Assembly: GCA_016800925.1 (NCBI GenBank)
Contig: JABCPU010000200.1
Location: 57,893 to 121,892, forward strand
Direction of reading: 5' to 3'
Source of the DNA: Suillus spraguei
Lineage: Eukaryota > Basidiomycota > Agaricomycetes > Boletales > Suillaceae
Length of the DNA stretch: 64,000 nucleotides
The position numbers and the translations under genes were made by a program. How positions within the stretch are numbered: the stretch's first letter is position 1; each line of letters starts with the position of its first letter. Of this stretch, positions 58,837 through 64,000 are shown in pieces. The notes under the pieces were generated by a model. The model was not told where the DNA came from and ran no database searches. It saw only the letters and a list, made by a program, of their open reading frames with translations.

Positions 58837-59169
58837 ATTAACGTGCGTGCAGGCTATGCAGGGTGGTAATGATGATGAGAATAATGCCAAAATTATGCAG
58901 TCCATTCCCGACGATGATCTGCGATCTTGATGGTAATTGTATCTTTATATAAGTATGGATTACGACCTTGATTTGACTGAGTATCGCTATTTTGTTGATT
59001 GCCAGCAGTCAATGTATTGCCTATTTATTCAGTACAGAAGCGGAGAGTTTACATAGTATTTGGCAATCCAGCGCCTCCCGCTACCGGCGCGCACAGAGCT
59101 TGCTCGAGAAGACACGGCTTCGAGGAATCCGGAACGGACTGCTTATAACTGAGGATTAGCCTTGTGAGA
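58837..59169. other. Intergenic region
   Basis: About 330 bp after the small gene; nothing recognised. Confidence 0.35.
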
Positions 59170-59640
59170 CTGAGGTGTAACTCAAGGAGGTAGATCAGAC
59201 GTCTGGTATCGATGATACGAGTGGGTTAATAGTTGACGTCGTGGCTTTATGCAGGAGTGCATCAGGAACAGCTTGGCTCAGGGCAGCAAAGGGACGATCG
59301 CTCAAAGCAGGAGGATTTTGCTTGAGAAAATAGCCGTAACACGAAGACACTCGTTGTCCAATCTCAAACCTGTCGCCGAGTTGGGCATACCTCCAACTTA
59401 GGTGCTCTACCTATATCTCCCCGTGGACGAACGCGGCTGCTCGGAGAACTTCCTCTTTCACCTGTTTAAGGCGTTGATTGTCGAGTGTAATAGCGAGCAC
59501 GGACGCAAACGCTTCATGGAGGAGTTGTTGGACGAGATTGAGCAGTGCGAGAGTCATTGTATAGTGACCAAAGATGCGCTCTGCGGCGAAACTTGACACA
59601 TGACTAGGGTCAAAAAGCACGCTAGTTGAACGGATATAGA
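59170..59640 (-). pseudogene. Unidentified gene fragment(s)
   Basis: Minus-strand stretches with protein-like composition: HVSSFAAERIFGHYTMTLAL, LHEAFASVLAITLDNQRLKQ and, further on, RYAQLGDRFEIGQRVSSCYG, ALSQAVPDALLHKATTSTIN. They share strand and style with the captured fragments just upstream but I cannot name their source. Confidence 0.35.
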
Positions 59641-59764
59641 GTCATACACGCAGTGAGTATTTTGACAGGGACAACAGTGCTAATAGGACGCCCATCGCAG
59701 ATGTGATCAGCATCACATGAATCCGCTTGAGCGACTCTGGTGATCAGAAGTAAGATCCATGATT

Positions 59765-59885
59765 TTCAGCTCCGAAAGTTGTTGAAAATGCTGAACGGCG
59801 CCAGGTTATCTACGCCCTAGTCGCTGACCATGGACACTAATGCAATAGGGCGAGGCACGATACTTGAAATGAAGAGCTTGTAGAT
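59765..59885 (-). pseudogene. Flavin-reductase-like (FMN-binding split barrel) fragment
   Basis: Reading down from 59,870: [16 protein letters not shown], an in-frame TAG (59,817-59,819), then [14 protein letters not shown]. The pair '[19 protein letters not shown]' is the hallmark start of flavin-reductase-like split-barrel proteins. Only about 33 codons remain and the stop kills the frame. It abuts the SEC23 fragment. Confidence 0.6.
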
Positions 59886-59889
59886 ATGT

Positions 59890-60589
<700 letters not shown>

Positions 60590-60615
<26 letters not shown>

Positions 60616-61803
60616 TTGATATGTAGGTGTTTGCTTGATCCAACTAATCAGTTCGTCCCGCCGCACCTTCATACCTTGATCTGCCGACTGAACTTTTGTC
60701 TTCTTCCCATCTACGAATTCCCACTTTTGCTCTTTAACAGTCACCAAACCTTCCTTGAGCTCATAACCGCCCAAAATCACAGCAAAAGGAACTTCATCCT
60801 TTTCACCAGCCATGAACTGCGCAGTGAGCTTCAGTTTCCTCTTTGCGAGGAAGTCAGTCTGAAAAAAAAGAGTTAATACATGAATTGGAAAACGACAATT
60901 TGACTAACCTTTATGCCTGCTTCCCTGAGTTCCTGCACGAGTGCAATCCGCTCTTCCAACAAGCCATCACCAGCAGCCAACACGTATACCATGGTCTCTT
61001 TACTCCGCATCCTCTTCTCGACCCACTTTGGCCACACAATTGCAAAGATACGGTCAAGACCAATACTGACCCCAATACACGGGAGCCCTGGTGCCTTCTT
61101 CCCTTCAGCAGCGGCAGCGGCAGTGAACATACCAACCATCGTACCGGCCACCAGCAGCAATGGACCCGACACCAACCTGCGATTCATCCACTCCATCCTC
61201 TTCGTTATTATCAGCTTTGGCTTTTTTCGAGGGTTTCGGTTTTGGGGGGGGGCTGGGGCTGGGGACTCTGTTGCATTTGCGGAAAGAGCTGGTGGTGCTG
61301 ATGCTTCGACGATCGCTTCATAGATGATGCCTGTATAATAGTCTAGACCACGGGCGAGAGACATATCGAACGAGATCTATGCATACATTAATATATATCA
61401 TGTTCTAATTCACGGAAAGCGAGCTTACTTTGTCGAGCACTTTATATGCTCATAGGAGAGTAAAGAGAATATCCATGTCTGAAATGCCCTGCTTCGCGCT
61501 CGGGTTTGCCATGAGAGTGGCATCCGCTTTCAAAAGATCGAGTAGCGACGGACCACCTGTATAACAAATGAGATGAGATACTTGGCTTTGCATAAAATCA
61601 AGGCTGCCTACCTTTGTGCTTGACATACTCTCCAATCTTATCAGCGACATCTGGAGAAAGGCCTTTCTCTTCCGTCATTTCTTTCTTTACTTCTAGCCAG
61701 AGAAGCTGCACGCAATTAGAACCAGCATCGAAAATGCATCTCTATCGACCAACCTTGTCCAACTTGTCTACAGCAGAGGATATTGATCGAATCTTGTCCT
61801 GTG
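60590..61803 (-). pseudogene. HTS1: Histidyl-tRNA synthetase fragment with disabling lesions
   Basis: Begins in mid-gene at DKIRSISSAVDKLDK (about 61,800). Exons LLWLEVKKEMTEEKGLSPDV, GPSLLDLLKADATLMANPS, ISFDMSLARGLDYYTGIIYE (HisRS motif), VGMFTAAAAAEGKKAPGLPC, VSIGLDRIFAIVWPKWVEKR (motif 3 region) and the anticodon-binding end (EKDEVPFAVILGGYELKEGL, DQGMKVRRDELISWIKQTPT) follow. Lesions: an in-frame TGA at 61,450-61,452 inside the LFTLL-KAYKVLDK segment; a frame change at the nine-G run 61,244-61,252; and a 5-bp loss near 61,137-61,142 where the GGRYDNLVGMF motif should read through. The N-terminal half is missing. A working copy must exist elsewhere. Confidence 0.88.
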
Positions 61804-62534
61804 GACCGCAAGAACGACCTCAAGCTGGAAAAGTACATAGGATGAGGCCAGAATCACGACTTGAAGTAAAGGCAGCATACTGTAGTGTTAAGCGCGTCGC
61901 AACCCATGAAAAAAAGGTTAGATATATATGCGCGTCAGGAAACGCGCATGCAGACCATGATTCAACATTTCTCCCAAAGGACCAGCCATTCCCGTTCTCC
62001 GTGCCTGCTTGCTGCACTTGGATAAGCATGGATATAGACCGGTGGTAAGGTATCTACTCACCCGTCCACTGCGTCTAGACTTTGTTACATGAACAACCCA
62101 ATCGCCCATCTAAGTTTCGAGGGTCAGCGTGACACAAGCTTGACACAAACAATAGAATGCGCGCACGTGACGTAGATCCACTGAGGAGGCCCGACTGCTC
62201 CATCTTTCTCCGTCAAATAAAGTGGGTCGTAATATAGTAGCGTGATGACATTGAAAGCGACAATACACAGGCCAAGCAAGGTTATCTGAACAAGTTTGAC
62301 TGACGCCAAGAACTAAGTGGTAATAACATACGGTATTTGGGGCGATGGTGAGTGGAAAGAGCTTGATGAACCAATTCCAATATGGCGTAAGGAGATAACG
62401 CGAAACCAAAGATCTTATTTTCAAAGTTCAGTATGACAGCAAAAGAACACTCAATGGAACAGTACCCACTCATCTACACCTTGATAGGAATACTTTTTGA
62501 GGTTTTTGAGTGCTGGCAGTGAGAGGTAACCCAT
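61804..62534 (-). pseudogene. Ethanolamine/cholinephosphotransferase (CDP-alcohol transferase) 5' fragment
   Basis: Starts MGYLSLPALKNLKKYSYQGV at 62534. Exons SLVSRYLLTPYWNWFIKLF, ITLLGLCIVAFNVITLLYYD, PLYLTEKDGAVGPPQWIYV, WAIGLFM(stop)QSLDAVDG, KQARRTGMAGPLGEMLNHG, CDALNTT and LEVVLA match the N-terminal third of EPT1/CPT1-type enzymes of the Kennedy pathway. The CDP-alcohol signature DGxxAR...G...D...D is visible, but the first Asp of the last pair is Asn. A TAA at 62,085-62,087 replaces the Tyr codon of the FxYQS segment, and one intron acceptor reads GG instead of AG (before CDALNTT). The homology ends abruptly at about 61,804, where HisRS sequence begins. The downstream two thirds are missing. 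Confidence 0.85.
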
Positions 62535-62639
62535 AGAAAAAATCCCACTCTGCCACATAAAAGTGTGTATTATGGTGGGTGCAGCAATAGTGCAACAAGG
62601 ACTACATGCGCTAGTGACGAGTACAGAGCATTACGACGT

Positions 62640-62800
62640 GTGCGAGTAGTAGCCATAGTATGGACCGGGCGCTGCTTGTAATTCTCGTTTGCTAAACACA
62701 AAGTCAACGCGTGGAACGAGGAAGCAGTCTATAGCCTGAATGTTGTGTTTGCGAAACGCGTCGATTATGTACCGTAGATAAGACCAGGTATGTAAGGTGC
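62640..62800 (-). pseudogene. Unidentified protein-like fragment
   Basis: Minus strand reads SYLRYIIDAFRKHNIQAIDC and VPRVDFVFSKRELQAAPGPY, then GYYSHTS and a stop. Composition is protein-like; family not recognised. Listed because it lies in the fragment-rich region. Confidence 0.3.
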
Positions 62801-63001
62801 AAAGTAGCTTTGCGTATATTTACATCTGTTTTAGCAGATTTCAGAATGTCCAGTTTTCACTGGGGTTCATGCACATGACTGAAGCGCATCTTGAAACCTA
62901 TGAATGAAAGGGTAAGTCACAATAGGCTGCTGAGTGATACAAGGCAAGCAAATGGATACTGACAAATGAATCGATGTGATGGAATCACTGTGACTGCAGG
63001 A

Positions 63002-63388
63002 TCACAGATAAGCGAGGGAAAGGAAATATCCATCCCCAGAGTCGCTGCCACCAAAAGAGACGGCATATCCGTAGTGGAAGACAAATGGTGCAAGGGCCCT
63101 GGTAAGTCGGAATGCCAGCAGTGGCCTCGGTATGCACACCAAACTTAACATGGCCTCCACCCCACCCCACAATGTGCGTATGGTTGCGGTAAATATGGGG
63201 GAAGGGGTGGGGATGGAACTCATGTGCAGGGTGTATTGATAAACAACGATGGTGTCGCCAACACCAAGTTGCTCAGACGGAGAACTCGGTCTACAGTAGC
63301 CGTTGAACACCCACGTGTCTGAGTCAGAGTCAGCGCTGAAGGAGGGGTTGATAACAAGTGAAGCGGCTACCGATGTGACAAATGGCAT
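63002..63388 (-). CDS. Uncharacterised ORF, possibly a fragment
   Basis: A 128-codon ORF (MPFVTSVAASLVINPSFSAD, DTWVFNGYCRPSSPSEQLGV, VVYQYTLHMSSIPTPSPIFT) with no recognised domain. It may be another captured fragment or chance. Confidence 0.25.
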   Translation of the reverse strand: MPFVTSVAASLVINPSFSADSDSDTWVFNGYCRPSSPSEQLGVGDTIVVYQYTLHMSSIPTPSPIFTATIRTLWGGVEAMLSLVCIPRPLLAFRLTRALAPFVFHYGYAVSFGGSDSGDGYFLSLAYL

Positions 63389-63430
63389 ATTATAGGCCAG
63401 GAGGAATGATACTGGGGTTCACAGTACTAT

Positions 63431-64000
63431 ATGATAGTCCAGAAGATTGCCGTCTGGTCCGTTTTGTCCAAAGACGCACTGGGATTTGCCCTGGAGGAAA
63501 CAACGTTTAAGCAGTTTAAGAGACCGGACTTGAAACTCCTTGCATGGTCAGCTAATCATCGGCTTAATGCTGAACTGTATGCTACGCTGCTCGGACACTT
63601 AGCAAATGTTCGGTGAGCATGGCGTCGTTACTGTACCATTATCCAAACTAATTATCCGCCAGCTTTGTGAGTGTCACGGATCGGTTTTCTTTGCGAGCTC
63701 GAGCCTGTAACGAAGGGTCAAGTGGCGAAAGACCTCGATACGAAGTACAAGCATCTAGTGAAAGGGCTCTGTCACGTTCAACTGAGAGTGAGATCCTGTC
63801 CTCTGTATTTTTGTGTTCATGTATCAGCTAGGTATGGCCGCCAGAGGCATTTGAGGAGGGAGCCGAGTTTTCTGGAATTATTAGCCAAGTCTTTCGCAAA
63901 TGCGCATGGTCTTCGGTTCAAGATCGCTTTTGCCGATACGTTGACTCGTCTCTTGCACCCATTGGAAAGGTATTTCCTATTTGCTGGCTGGTACTGGTAC
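63431..64000 (+). pseudogene. Furry/TAO3 (PAG1) cell-morphogenesis gene fragment, runs off the window
   Basis: SKDALGFALEETTFKQFKRP, LKLLAWSANHRLNAELYATL, LGHLANV, VSVTDRFLCELEPVTKGQV, DLDTKYKHLVKGLCHVQLR and WPPEAFEEGAEF match the N-terminal armadillo-like region of Furry/Tao3/Mor2 scaffold proteins of the NDR-kinase (RAM/MOR) polarity network. The family's preceding ~150-200 residues are not found upstream, so the 5' end is missing. At 63,868-63,871 an extra T shifts the frame; the conserved LELLAKSFANAHGLRFKIAF continues one base out. It may be a pseudogene fragment or a gene with an assembly error. It continues beyond 64,000. Confidence 0.75.

Overview
The window is eukaryotic nuclear DNA, almost certainly from an agaricomycete (mushroom-forming basidiomycete). 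Genes are split by many short introns of about 45-60 nt. They lie close together on both strands. Several products belong to lineage-typical families: pepsin-like aspartic proteases, a membrane/WD40 protein, a WD40-TPR fusion, a seven-helix membrane protein and zinc-finger/ADP-ribosyltransferase-like proteins. The transposons (Plavaka-like remnant, Tc1/mariner, LTR elements) also fit. I cannot name the species. I saw no rRNA, tRNA, CRISPR or prokaryotic feature.

Left part (1-18.6 kb), mostly conserved housekeeping genes: a metallo-beta-lactamase-fold hydrolase (+), mitochondrial ribosomal protein mS29/DAP3 (-) divergent from a C-terminal-motor kinesin-14 (+), AP endonuclease 2 (-), a membrane-anchored WD40 protein (+) and a WD40-TPR protein (-). 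About 3 kb with no recognisable gene follows.

Middle (21-37 kb), repeat-rich: an aspartic protease gene, a 149-bp tandem array, poorly conserved multi-exon ORFs, an LTR swollen by an 8-bp satellite (ctatg target duplication), a decayed Plavaka-like transposon ORF, and a Tc1/mariner element rebuilt as a ~719-bp inverted duplication, one arm of which carries a second LTR of the same family (atatc target duplication).

Right-middle (37-58.9 kb), genic again: a DUF2461/TIGR02453 protein, a 2-oxoglutarate/Fe(II) dioxygenase, a seven-helix membrane protein, then an ADP-ribose-themed cluster: a four-module zinc-finger gene, a zinc-finger plus ART/PARP-like gene and, divergently transcribed, a NADAR-domain gene. 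After this come a second copy of the aspartic protease duplication (~27 kb from the first), a VPS9-domain Rab5-GEF gene and two small uncharacterised genes.

Right end (59-64 kb): intron-containing fragments of unrelated housekeeping genes joined almost base to base on the minus strand (ethanolamine/cholinephosphotransferase, histidyl-tRNA synthetase, SEC23, flavin-reductase-like), with in-frame stops and frameshifts, followed by a plus-strand fragment of a Furry/TAO3-type cell morphogenesis gene. This resembles DNA-mediated gene-fragment capture or a rearrangement graveyard.

Several conserved genes (kinesin, ART-like, possibly mS29) contain isolated single-base frameshifts. Consensus errors in the assembly cannot be separated from real decay without reads. 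The strongest leads are the ART/NADAR pair, the chimeric gene-fragment array and the hairpin-forming Tc1 derivative.
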